A stretch of 64,000 bases of DNA. Source: Zychaea mexicana. Taxonomy: Eukaryota > Mucoromycota > Mucoromycetes > Mucorales > Lichtheimiaceae. The DNA lies in NCBI RefSeq assembly GCF_025766255.1, contig NW_026516716.1, positions 62,001 through 126,000 on the forward strand. Direction: 5' to 3'. The first letter of the stretch is position 1. Each line of letters begins with the position of its first letter. Made by a program: the position numbers and the translations under genes. Positions 11,479 to 23,443 of this stretch are shown one piece after another. Under the pieces are notes generated by a model that was not told the DNA's origin, did no database searches, and saw nothing but the letters and a program-made list of their open reading frames with translations.

Positions 11479-12218
11479 AACTGAAAAGGTTGTGTTTGGA
11501 TAGTAGGTCGCTGTGGTCGATATGTTGTTTATACTTGTTGTCGCCAGGCGAAACTCACGAGGTAGGCATCACAAAAAAAGTATAACAGATATGGCGTTTT
11601 CTCGCTTGTTTTCTTTATTCCCGCGTTCAGTGTTGGAAAGGAAGAGAAAAAGAAAGAGAAAAAGGAGTTGCCGTAGAAAACATAAGAAGCCCTTTTTAGC
11701 CACGTACTTTGACACTGGATAACGGGAAAACTTGCTTAAGGAGAAGGTAAAATGTGCGACTTATGTTTTAAGGAAGGTACCGGCTGTTGTATGTACATGA
11801 CACTGCTTAATAATTACATCTCTTCGTTTAGCTTTCAGCTCTGCATTGCATGTCGAGTTTAAGAAGGGCTTCTGTAAACCGGGCTTTCGACCACTGACTG
11901 ATTGGTACATTGCTTTATCGCTCACTTGATAGTCACTCCCTAAATTACAGCCTTCCCTTCTACCTCCTCGCCAAACCACCCTCCCCAACCCTGCATAAAA
12001 TATGAATTCACTAGCAAGACAAGATGCACGCTACTACATCGAAAATGTTTCGAGGGTTGGTTTTACGATATAAAAGAATTGAGATGGATCTGAATAAAGA
12101 GTAGGAGGCACACGGAGAAGAGTGAGGATTGAAGAGTGAGATAGGGGTGGCGGTGAAAGTGGAGAGGAAACATAAAATATAGGTCAAAAGAGAGTGACAA
12201 TAGGTGTTGCTTTGCAAT
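11479..12218. other. Spacer: probable 5' region of the kelch gene and 3' flank of the CNBP gene
   Basis: Read on the minus strand, 11700-11560 is a pyrimidine-rich tract that looks like a promoter or leader. It may hide the missing first exon of the kelch gene. The rest has no supportable gene. Confidence 0.35.
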
Positions 12219-13206
<988 letters not shown>

Positions 13207-16200
13207 TTCAGCAACACACTCCTCTTAATTTCAACAACGCGTTTTCCTTGATACACTGGTAAAAAAACGACGTTAGTCCAAGTTGAGAGAAACTTAGTAA
13301 CGTTGATTGCGAAGTATACCAAGAGAATGTGTTAAGTCGATTCGTGACCAAAAAATTAGAAGCGAGAGAGAGGAGAAAATGGGACGCTCTGGATGGTGGG
13401 GTACCAAATTGACGGTGCTGTAGGAAGTTAAAATAGACCATAATTTTTAATATCATAGGTCGCCTAGTCGTCGAGAATGACCCGCAAGAAGCAATACACT
13501 TTGCGCTATAAAGAATGTAAATATCACTGCACTTTCACCAACAGTTGTGTATAAGAAGAAAACAAGCTAGCTAAACCTGCCATGTATTAAGGATACCGCC
13601 ACTTTCAAAGCTTCTAGCAGCAGTTGGCAGCAATTAAAATAAATCCTTCTCGTGCCTTCTTGCTGAAGACTAAAGTGAGATAGGTAACCAGTTTATTGAG
13701 CAATATGGAGCCATTATTATCTGTATTATTTAAACCTTCTATATTATGTTCACATCATCAAAAATCTAATAAAAGGAACAAGAGCACTACCATACCTTGT
13801 CGAGAGCAGGTACTCAATTTTCCACTTATATATACTGCGCGATGTAGTAACGAACTAGTTCACAGACTGAACTATGCATAATATGTAAAATTGCTTCTTA
13901 AAGAAGTCCCTAAGTTCCAAAGGCTTCAATGGCTCTAGAACTTCTCAACAAGGTGCTATAAAGCGTTGATTTTCGGACCTATTTTACTGTACTTCCGGTA
14001 CATGATAACCTACTTTTAAACTCGGTTTGCATGTTTCTTGTTGTTCTGGAGTAGTCATAGCATAGTAGCGCCTGTAGTCCGCCCTTCATCATCAGCAAAC
14101 AGGTAGATAAGAGTTTGATATTCCTGTACACATACATGCTTTGTTCCGTGTGCTCCATCATCTGTATCATCATATTTTTTCGATGAGCCTGTACAGTTAA
14201 ACATAAAGACACACCGCCCTTCAGAATTCCGTACACCAAATAATGACCACGAAAATTGAATTGCGCTTCAGAAAGCAATCGTAGTACATGATATATGAAA
14301 CACTCGGTTATTGTACTTGGAAAAATAAGTCGGTTTACTACTCTCAACAGTCTGTTCAATAAGCGTTATATTATTCAGTTTCAACAATACGATTTACTTC
14401 GCGCTATGGTGACATAAAATAGTTAAATCATTTTTTAAAGGGCCTTATCAGTTTTACCGCTTGAATATTGAAGCTGACATATCATTAGGAGTTTCTCTAT
14501 CTTACTAAATACAGATATCGTCAAAAGTATCTGTATATCATCTATGATTCGAGAAGGTTATACATACATGGAATCAAAAGAGCTTCACAAAATCCATATC
14601 CATGAAATTTTGGAAACGACGAAGTGCATAAAGAAATTATCTTCAAGTGCTGTGCCAAAAAACGTAGAATTATTCTACTGTGTCCTTCTGTTGACAGCTT
14701 CTTGCTGTAGCAAGTGTAGTGTGATATCAGCAGCAACGGTACAGGATGCACAATTGCTTTTAGAGATTTACGGCCGGCGTTAAATCAAGAACATATATGT
14801 ATAATAAGTATTGATATCGGGAACGGCAAAGTTTAATTCTATGACGCATTACATATTAACTCTAGAACCTTACTCTCAAGCTATTTAATTCATAGAGGCG
14901 TAATCTATTGAATAAAAAGTGACAATACCATGTTACGATTCAATGCGATAGACATTAATTGTGTCCATGGTGTAGAATGCTGGAGCAGCTCTTTATGCGA
15001 AGTTATATTATATATAGCCATGCAGTGGCTTATCAGAGTAAAGATTATAAGTAGGACGTATGCCTATGCTGACTTCACTCATGGAAATTGGGCAAACATT
15101 CAAAGCGACGTGCGTCAAATTCGAAAGAGTTAAAAGCGTTCCCGTGCGTGGATTAATTTGAAGCATTATCAGTGCATAAACGGATGACACGCACGTTTAA
15201 TAAAAGCTCTTCAACAACATGCTATGTGGTGGTAGTAATAGCTTTAACCTTCTTGTTAAAACTGGAAAGAATCTGCTGTTGCAAACATAAGCAAAATACG
15301 GAAAGGGGCTCCAACATAATTGTTGTGCATGCATAGAAGTGTTATAGGCATCAAGTGACCGTTCAACATATACGTTTTTATATTCCTATTTGAATGTATG
15401 ATTTTCTAAAACCTGGGGTCGTGTACCGTACCTGTCTTTATTTTTCGCGCTATGTATCACGAATAAAATTGGTGGTGGTGCCAATATACATGTGTACAAA
15501 CACACGGTTTCTAATATCGCAGTGTCAAGGAACGGATCCAGTCGGTCTACCGTAAAACCATTTGTCACCAATTTTACCAGTGTTGGATTATTCACCGTGA
15601 ATATTCGGAGAGCTGATAATCACGCCGTGTAAAAGTGAAAAATGTACGTGAATATTCCAGCGTGAATAAACCTTCATTAATTGGAAATGCTTGAGGGAGA
15701 GCAAAAGAGAGAGAAAGCAAAGGCTCCAGAGTCCATTTATAAGTATAGGAAGGTCTATTCACGCGTGAATATGTACATTCTCACTGTCCGTGAAAAATGG
15801 TCAACGTGAGTATTGCCAACGCTGAATTTTACTACCCCAACGCTACGGATAAAACCTTTATCCTGCTTCTCTTAGAGCTGGGTCCGAAGCTAAATCCAGA
15901 AACAAAGAAATCAGGGGGCATTTCGATTTGTTGGAAACAAGCATATCTCGGGAGCTCAATAAAAACCAAAGTTTAAAGGTTTCAAAGCTTTTTACAGGAA
16001 TTTTTCTGCTAACACACATGCATTACTTCTGGTTGATTTCTTAATAATGGGAGCTATGTCTGTAATAATCATAAAGCAGCAGCACTAGCTATATGGTAGA
16101 TTATAGATGATAGCACCATCATCTATCTGCAGATCTGTCATGCGAACACCCATGCGCGTATATTGCTCGACTACAAAAAGTTACTCCAAAAAGTAGGTCG

Positions 16201-17707
16201 CTTCGCAGTATAGATAAACTGTATGCATGTGCTTGTGTGTGAAAATATAAGACTTTCATCCGAGGAAGAAGGGGGCGGAGAGCCAAATTTGGCTTTCACG
16301 GACGGATCGTCGTTATACTGTCGACACCAGGAATCCGGTCAGATCCTTATGGTTATCACACAATTACCCACGCTGAGATGTATTTTAATCCGACCAAACA
16401 AAGAATCCCATGGAACAAGTAGTTTGAAGTCTGTGTGTGCGATATATGGCTTTGTCAGTAGTCATCAAAGAAAATGTAATAAATATATTGGATCCCGATC
16501 CTGAGATCCAAGGCGATAAGACGTCCACATTACTTCAGTTTTTTATAATAAGAAATGATGTTATCGCACCCATAATGCTCGATCTATTGTCAACGTGAAT
16601 GAATCAGATGGTATAGTCATATCCATACGGAGCACGTTTTGCCGGAATACGGACCATCACCATTATATACAGCAACAAAGGATAGATCGTCTACGTACAT
16701 ACTACACCTTGGGAAATTGAGCCACACAAGTGAAAAGAGCCAAATGCTTCGAATGTGGGCTATCTCTAACGATAACAAAAAAATTGTAATATACTCCGTA
16801 TAGATCATCCCGTTCAAGGACTGCTGCAACAATTATTGGTCTTGCTAATCAGGCATCTGAAATCAAGCTTTTCGAGAGATGATGTACTTGTTGTGTTTTT
16901 TTTGTTATTCGGGTAGCCTCCTCGAAACATGAGTAAATACGCACCAATCCGATGGTTGTTTCATATACTATAAAGTGGTTCGGGATCCTATAAGGACATG
17001 TTGCCAATAGCCAGAGGAGGTTCGTGCGCGTGCACATTGAAATATAGGCAAAAATAATAGCATTGTCCAGAGATCTGTGGCTGTGGCACTAAGTCCTTGA
17101 AAGGCTGATTTGACCTTTTGTCCCAATCTTTTATTTAATCCATACCATGTCAAGAATTTCATAAACTGTAATAAAATTAAAGCACAATGTATGAGTGGGA
17201 GATGTTATGATATACTTCCACGCTGATCATCTATTCTCGTACTATCCACCTTATTCATGCAACAAGTCGTTGTATCAGCTCGTAGTATGCACACTCCTTT
17301 TAATTCCTTCCTAGAATATAGCAGGATATTTCTATCCAACGACAATCCGAAATAAAAGACCAATATAGAGATTGTGATTGTGTGATCATAGGGAAAAATC
17401 AAATCATAATGTATTTGTTTTACTGATGATGATATTGTGCTGGTGATGACGATGGTGTGATGAGCAGATTAAAACAGTAGTAGAATATAAAAATTATAGA
17501 GATCATGTGTGGCGTAGTAATGCTATGTACAGGTTTTTTTTTGTATATGTAAAGGGGAATATATGTACGAGGGGATGGGATGCGATGGTCCAATGACGAC
17601 AGTGTGAGGGGTGATAAATACACAAATGGAGCAAGCTCCAAACAAGGAAATTATAACAACAATGGAAAGAAAGATATAGGGGGTGGGAGAGAGGTCTGGA
17701 ACCTCTC
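13207..17707. other. Long gene-poor spacer
   Basis: No gene supported over about 4.5 kb. Open frames are short, overlap on both strands and lack domains. A MITE-like inverted-repeat element lies at 15634-15785. No tRNA or rRNA signature was noticed. Confidence 0.4.
15634..15785. mobile_element. MITE-like element with about 30-bp terminal inverted repeats
   Basis: The left end reads AGTGAAAAATGTACGTGAAT then ATTCCAGCGTGAATA. The reverse complement of the right end reads AGTGAGAATGTAC then ATATTCACGCGTGAATA. They align with one short gap. The interior of about 90 bp is non-coding and purine-rich. A related inverted motif ATTCACCGTGAAT sits just left at about 15590-15602. No clear target-site duplication was found, so the class is inferred from the ends only. 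Confidence 0.45.
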
Positions 17708-18291
17708 TTATGCATAGGATAATTGTGGCAAAGAGTTGAGGCGTGCATGAAGGCTTGCAATGGCTCCGGCATATTGTGTTTCCAGTTTGATGGAGTCAGC
17801 CTTGGACAATCGTGATAGTAAAAAATGAAATCGGTCGACACATGCGTCGATGGCTTCTTCTGCGGTTTCTCTGTCGTTATCGAAGTAAACAGATCCTTGA
17901 GAGTCAATAGCATATGCCAGCTATAAGAAAACGTAATGGGAAAGCATATGTCAATGCAACAGCTCCTTTTTTATATGCGCGTCACACAAAGAAAGTTTTT
18001 TTTTATTTTTTTCAGTGAATTTACCTCATCCTCAGCAAATTCATATGCTTGCATCAACTCGGTCAGTTCTTCTTCGTATGATACGTAGGATTGTTCGCTG
18101 CTAGTAGATGATCGTCGACGGATACGCTTTGATAACCATCGTGCTGGCGCTGAAAAGGATTTTGCGTCGTTGTTGTGGCAGCTGCAAGAACAGTCGTCTT
18201 GGATATGATGATCATGATGGCGTTGTGGATCATGGTGATGATGGTGTTGTGAGAACGGTTTGAAGAGTCGAAGTGATGGCATTGTGAGCAT
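17708..18291 (-). CDS. Small hypothetical protein, two exons
   Basis: Exons 18291-18025 and 17920-17708 join in phase to give 159 residues. The N-terminus starts MLTMPSLRLFKPFS and has a His-rich run (HHHHHDPQRHHDHH), then a basic Ser-rich part (RWLSKRIRRRSSTSS). The C-terminal half is helical and acidic (EEELTELMQAYEFAEDE, DRETAEEAIDACVDRFHFLL, ETQYAGAIASLHARL). I do not recognise the family. It lies head to head with the gene at 18435, 143 bp apart, so the two may share a promoter. The open frame, a good donor (GTAAATTC) and acceptor (CTTATAG) support reality. Confidence 0.7.
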
Positions 18292-18434
18292 TGCTTTGAT
18301 TATATAAAATGTGCGTGTTGTTGTGTCGTTTGATAAGAGATTGAAAATTGTAGAAAGAAGTTAAAGTGGGGGGGGAAGCAAAAAGTTGGAGAACTGGTCC
18401 GCTCTTTATATAAGTTTTTTGGTGTTTTGTAATC
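18292..18434. promoter_or_regulatory. 143-bp divergent promoter region
   Basis: Separates two start codons pointing away from each other. It contains a G-run (GTGGGGGGGGAAG) near 18366-18378 and a TATATAA at about 18413-18417 region on the plus strand. Shared control is inferred from layout only. Confidence 0.35.
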
Positions 18435-19159
18435 ATGCACCTGTCTTGTTCGCCGCAGTCGCCCGCTCCCCGGCACAGCCGTAAATGTAAGTGCCGAAAA
18501 CTTAATAATCAAACTACTCCGAAAAATTTCAAAGCAAACAGTATACGTACTAAAAAGCACGGTCGGGATCCATTTGCGTTGGCACTCCCCAACGTCAACA
18601 CTCCCCCCATTCCCCCTCCTCGGTCTCCGTCGCCCCCCGAGATACTCCTTTTGAACAGACAAGAAATCAAGCATCGGCCTATTTTGATTTCCCCACATAT
18701 ACTCGATTTAAGGTGGCTATGGCTACGCCTGCTACGGTTACAATTGTTATGGCTACGGTTGTCATGGTGACTACGCGCAGTTATTGCTGCGGTTCAGGGA
18801 CACCATCATGGATCAGCTTGTATACAACGTGTGTGGCTGCGGCGTCCTTTGATGTTAAAAAAAGAAGCAAGAGTGAGTAAGAGGGAGGTGTTTGTTGTTA
18901 TTGTTTTTATCCATATGCCTTGGCGAAATCCGTTGTGGTCCAAGACTAATGTAGACAAACACACATACACGCATTTACATGAAGCCCCTATTCCTTTTTT
19001 TGATTCTTTCACTTTTTTCTTGAGAGAGTTTCTATAGCCAAGCAATGGAGGAACAAGTGGCAAGAAGGTCTTGGCTATACCATCAAGCGTGTACTTTCCA
19101 AATTTATACACCGTGTGGGAATACCAGCAGCATACATGCACACCCGATATTCCCCTTGA
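18435..19159 (+). CDS. Small hypothetical protein, three exons, membrane-segment candidate
   Basis: Exons 18435-18486, 18558-18872 and 19038-19159 join in phase across GTAAGT and GTGAGT donors, giving 162 residues. The start reads MHLSCSPQSPAPRHSRK. The middle has a Ser/Pro-rich stretch, then FEQTRNQASAYFDFPTYTRF, a hydrophobic Thr/Val-rich segment (TPATVTIVMATVVMV) and YCCGSGTPSWISLYTTC. The tail is basic and helical (KQWRNKWQEGLGYTIKRVLS, KFIHRVGIPAAYMHTRYSP). The family is unknown to me. The longest single-frame ORFs here follow the wrong frame after 18486. A rival frame at 18720-18790 reads as a Gly/Tyr/Cys-rich peptide, so a frame error cannot be excluded. Confidence 0.5.
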
Positions 19160-19619
19160 AGATTTTTACACGAATTTTTTCTACATTGGTGCACATTGCG
19201 TGCTGATGACTCAATCGTGGTTGGCTTTCCGTTTGCGGGGGCTGGATGATCAACCACCACAGCACCATGTTTACGTGTCAACATTCCGAATTGCATAATC
19301 TCACTATTTACTCTAATACTGCTGCCTCCGCTTACAAAGAAAATTGGTTGTTTGTCAAACTTGATCAACTCCGTTCACGCATTCTTTGTTCTCAACATCA
19401 ACATAAACACAACCAGGGCGGACTCCAACTTTTATGATTTTCATATCCGCCCCATAAACAAGCTTTTTTAACTTTCATGCCGACCAACCTGTTGAGCATT
19501 TCATCATGTCGCATCCGACGCGCTTTAGAATGAATGCAGGTGTGTGTCTTTTTCATTAACAGTTTTGGCACAAAAAAAAAGGATATGTCATGACGCTTGA
19601 TTCCAGACTATTTTTCGCG

Positions 19620-20164
19620 TGCATTGCTGACAAATTTATGAGTATTTAGCCAAGGTGGCAGATTATAGTAGTGGCGCGTGATTACTTTTTGTCTTCGTAA
19701 GCAAATTGCCTTGTTTGTTTTGGCTGTCGCTTAATCAGCATTACAGGGACGACGCGTACACTTGCCCCAAAGAAATATGATTTGGTAATATCGCTCGTCA
19801 TCAGCACGCCACTAGAAAGAGAAAACGTAATCCCATATATAAAAAGAACCATGATTGCACAAGCGGGATAAAAAAAACTAATTTAGAACCTCTTTTTCAA
19901 TGCAGAACACGTCTGTCATATCGCGTAAAGTTGACAAACTATTAACCCTAAAATATTTTTTTAATTCAGCTTCAAGGTCGTTGGAACTCCTTCTTCTTTG
20001 TCGATGCATGTTGTGTACTCATATAAAGTCAGAACCCAGACAGCGTGTTCAGATACATTCTGCAAAAACATGAAGCTATAATTCGTGAGCCTAACAAAAT
20101 AGAAATACATTAACACAAACAAAAAGAACAAGTGTACGGGCTTACGTAAAAGCAACTTATTCAT
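19620..20164 (-). CDS. Possible small gene, exon-like pieces only
   Basis: Minus-strand pieces look coding. One is NVSEHAVWVLTLYEYTTCID at about 20075-20000, after a strong TTTTTGCAG acceptor. The next is LSTLRDMTDVFCIEKE at about 19940-19893. The last is WRADDERYYQIIFLWGKC after CTTTCTAG at about 19812. Donors between them are poor and I could not chain the phases, so boundaries are approximate. No family recognised. It could be a pseudogene. Confidence 0.3.
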
Positions 20165-21054
20165 GCTGTTTCCAAGTCTAAGTAAAGTACGTCAGCATGT
20201 TCATTCATCCCAAAAATTCCGCTGGTTTTGATTTCGCGCTTTGTAAGACTTTTAACCTTAAAAATTGTTCGATCAATTTCCGATCACTGCTAGAACTCAC
20301 AAGTGCAACCTCAACCAGACCAATCTGGATAATCATTATATATTATACTCTGATAGAAGAGATAAGAGGGAGAGTATATGTGTGCGTTAAGCATGCAGCT
20401 ACACAATACAAGACAAAGCACAAATAAAGATTGTGATCTCCCAATCGACTAATAACAGATATTTTTTTTTCGTCAACGCTTTATTACTAGCCTAAACTCG
20501 TACTGGTTGCCGGCGTCATATAGATCACACCGCATAGAGGCATATTTTGGGCATAACTACTGCTCACTTACTATGCACACAAAAACGTATATATTCTGTT
20601 GGTCTAGACACAACAGAATGAGAAATTCTTTTTCCTATTGGAGCTGTGGACGAAATAGGCAGTTGATCTCTGCAAGTCTATGCACGCAGAGCAAGTTTGG
20701 TCCAGAATGAAAGGGTCGATCATTACATAGTCAACCGGGCGACGGTGAGATTGAGACATGTCTTGTGTTCTTTTTTATTTACAGACATGATCTAAGCATT
20801 ATTGAGATGCCAAACCTTTTTTTCTCCAAAATAAATAGTATCACTAATCGCTGATTGTAATTACAACGGCTAAGGGGGGGGAGAGAATATCAAAGAAAGA
20901 GAGGTAGGGGAGCGACGATCCATTTTAGTCCATTATGCAACAAAAGGCTAAAAAGCTACATTTACTTTATACTATTGCAATGACAGCATAGAATAGACTT
21001 ATAAAACATAATACAGCTCTTAATTACACTTGTTATGGAGAAGGCGAGAACATA

Positions 21055-21393
21055 ATGAAAAAAATTGCCAATATCAAAAAAATACTTTTCATATGTAGAA
21101 TATTCCCAAGACGCGTGATAATCTGCTTCAGGCCAAGCAGCGGCAGCCACAACAACACCAACACACCCACTACAGACTCCTTGGTATCACATTGTGCCAA
21201 GCTAATATGTAAAGCACTAGCATGTGATAAAGTTGTAAAGTATTATTTGCCTCACAAGCATGTGAATTATCTTGGTATACCACAAAATCCAACCTACTGG
21301 CGTGATAGATCGGCTGCTATTGTTCGCGATTCCGTTCAGCGTCATAATATCAGTCCCAATAAGATCGTTTGCTCTTTTGTAACAAATAAATGA
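21055..21393 (+). CDS. Hypothetical ORF, 112 codons, status uncertain
   Basis: Single open frame. The C-terminal two thirds is protein-like (AKLICKALACDKVVKYYLPH, NYLGIPQNPTYWRDRSAAIV). The N-terminus MKKIANIKKILFICRIFPRR is low complexity and the true start may be later or spliced. No domain recognised. It may be a fragment of a mobile element or an exon of a larger gene. Confidence 0.3.
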   Translation: MKKIANIKKILFICRIFPRRVIICFRPSSGSHNNTNTPTTDSLVSHCAKLICKALACDKVVKYYLPHKHVNYLGIPQNPTYWRDRSAAIVRDSVQRHNISPNKIVCSFVTNK

Positions 21394-21859
21394 CGTTTCT
21401 TTTTTATGTACATTTGTATATAGACATGTGAAATATAAGTGAAGTGATCCAAGTTGCGGGGTAAGCTCTTTCTTTTTATGATAGCATGAGTAAATGATTC
21501 ATCATCAACTCTTCCTAGTATAACAATTCTGGTAGTGTATAATAAGACGGAGCACATTAATATTTCGTCGCATTCTGTTGTGATAACTTACTGCGTTTTG
21601 GCAAATGAAACAAATGACTCTTCCAGCGTTTGAACTTGATATCCACAATTCAGAATACTACAGGAATAGTCAGCGGAGAACTCTGGATTACTGATTTATT
21701 GGGTGACAATCGAGTTCATGCCTCTTTTGTCTTCCAATGACTTGCCGTGGCTAGAGAATAATGTTGGTTGTTCATATTTACTAGTTATGGAACGAATCCG
21801 CTGAAGTAATACTGAAAGGGTGATAGCAAAAATCATCTATTCTCGGATGATATGCTTAT

Positions 21860-21888
21860 GGTAACATAGCAACGGCTACCATGGCAAC
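21860..21888. promoter_or_regulatory. Tandem X-box-like sites (RFX type)
   Basis: 21875-21888 reads GCTACCATGGCAAC, a perfect match to RYYNYYATRRNRAC. The adjoining 21860-21873 reads GGTAACATAGCAAC, which keeps the right half-site. The nearest gene is eL32 about 530 bp downstream. Binding is inferred from consensus only. Confidence 0.4.
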
Positions 21889-22199
21889 GAATTAACCGAG
21901 TGAGTCGTTTTAAAAATAACATATAGAGTCTAATTGAGAATGCCAGTTTGCATCACTGTCAAATTGAATATATGAGAATAAAGGAGCCAGTAATATATAG
22001 CAGATGCATCAACAGTGCAGATGCTATTTGTTGTACGTAGTTGTTCGCAGGAACAGTAGAAACAAGAGCGGAGGAGAGAGGCTGATATATACGTGAGCCC
22101 AGGGGCAGAAAAAATTCATTAGCGAAATTCGAGGATCCGCTGGGGGAGTGAGCTCCAATGAATTAGAGGAAATCCGATATACTGTGATCTCCCTCTTTC

Positions 22200-22250
22200 A
22201 TCAATCCATTGACGGTAAGCCATCCATCCATTCAATCCATCCTATGTAGA
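22200..22250 (+). promoter_or_regulatory. CCATCC-rich block upstream of eL32
   Basis: Repeated AATCCAT and CCATCCATCCATTCAATCC motifs about 180-220 bp before the start codon. A similar block lies at the 5' end of eL39 in opposite orientation relative to the gene. Possible shared ribosomal-protein gene element. Confidence 0.4.
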
Positions 22251-22421
22251 CATCAATCCGTCTACGCCATACGAACGACATCCATACACATTTGCAGCCC
22301 ATCAATCCCCTCTTCAGACAACAACAAAGAGCAACGACGACGAAATATACATCGACAATGGCAGAAGAAAAAATAGAAAAACTAATTATACCTATATACT
22401 TTCCATCCAATTTTAAAAGTC

Positions 22422-22927
22422 ATGGTCTCCCCTGCTGTTAAGCACACGATCGTCAAGAAGCGCACTGCCAAGTTCAAGCGCCACCAGTCTGACCGTTTCG
22501 CCCGCGTTGGTGTAAGTGGAGGACCAGAACGAAAAAGTTGTGGGGGTGAATTACAGCGAATCTATATTATACAAAAAGATTTGGAATACTTAATTTAATG
22601 GGGTTCAATTTCAATATATAGGAATCGTGGAGAAAGCCCAAGGGTATTGATGGTCCCGTCCGCCGTCGTTTCAAGGGCCAGATTCCCATGCCCAAGATTG
22701 GTTACGGTTCTGCCAAGAAGACCCGCCACATGTTGCCCAACGGTTTCTTGAAGTTCACCGTCAGCAACGTCAAGGAGCTCGAGCTCTTGTTGATGCACAA
22801 CCGCACCTACGCTGCCGAAGTTGCCCACAACGTCTCTTCCAAGAAGCGTGTCGAAATTCTTGAGCGTGCTGCCCAGCTTAACGTCAAGGTTGTCAACGCC
22901 GGTGCTCGTCTCCGATCGCAGGAATAA
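22422..22927 (+). CDS. RPL32: 60S ribosomal protein eL32
   Basis: Structural protein of the large ribosomal subunit. Exons 22422-22511 and 22622-22927 join in phase to 131 residues, the usual size. Recognised from [53 protein letters not shown] and the tail [10 protein letters not shown]. The intron after VG is 110 nt with donor GTAAGT. Codon use is strongly biased to C-ending codons, as in highly expressed fungal genes. Upstream, 22200-22250 carries several CCATCC repeats also present near eL39. Confidence 0.97.
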
Positions 22928-23443
22928 ATTGTGTTGTAGCATGTGTTATTTGTTATCAACAACTCAATTAAAAACAACCTTTTCTCCAATTATTTTTTTA
23001 CTCCTGAGCGTTTTCTCTTGTTTAAATGTGTAACTTTTTGGCCCAAACAGCAGCAGCCGACAACAACGACAGCAACGACATTACCCAACTACACAAGGGG
23101 AACGCTATTGTACGCATACGCAAACACGCGCGGTACTTTTTGCTTCAAAAGTTCGGAGCTCTCTTTTGCGCAGTGGTGTTCTTTATATTTAATATTGTGT
23201 TTTTACGCGTATGCAAACAGGATCAGAAAAGGATGAACAAACAATTTAACAGAAGGGAGACATGGTATATATCAGATTATACGGATGAGAAAGAAGAAAA
23301 ACCGAAAGGAGAAAAGAGGAAAGGGGTGGGGGGAGAAGAACGTGATATGGAAGAAAAAAATAAGAGCAGAGGAATGATTTACAATGCTATTTGTGAGTTA
23401 AAAGAAGGATGTAGTAGTGGGAACATTTAAAATAAGGGCGAGG

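Noticed and set aside
22595..22942. 115-codon minus-strand ORF over eL32
   Set aside because: Shadow of a strongly biased ribosomal protein gene; the plus strand is unambiguous eL32.
23026..23430. 134-codon plus-strand ORF downstream of eL32
   Set aside because: Lies in 3' flank, ends in a Lys/Glu/Gly-rich run from purine-rich DNA, no domain and no splice support. Probably chance.
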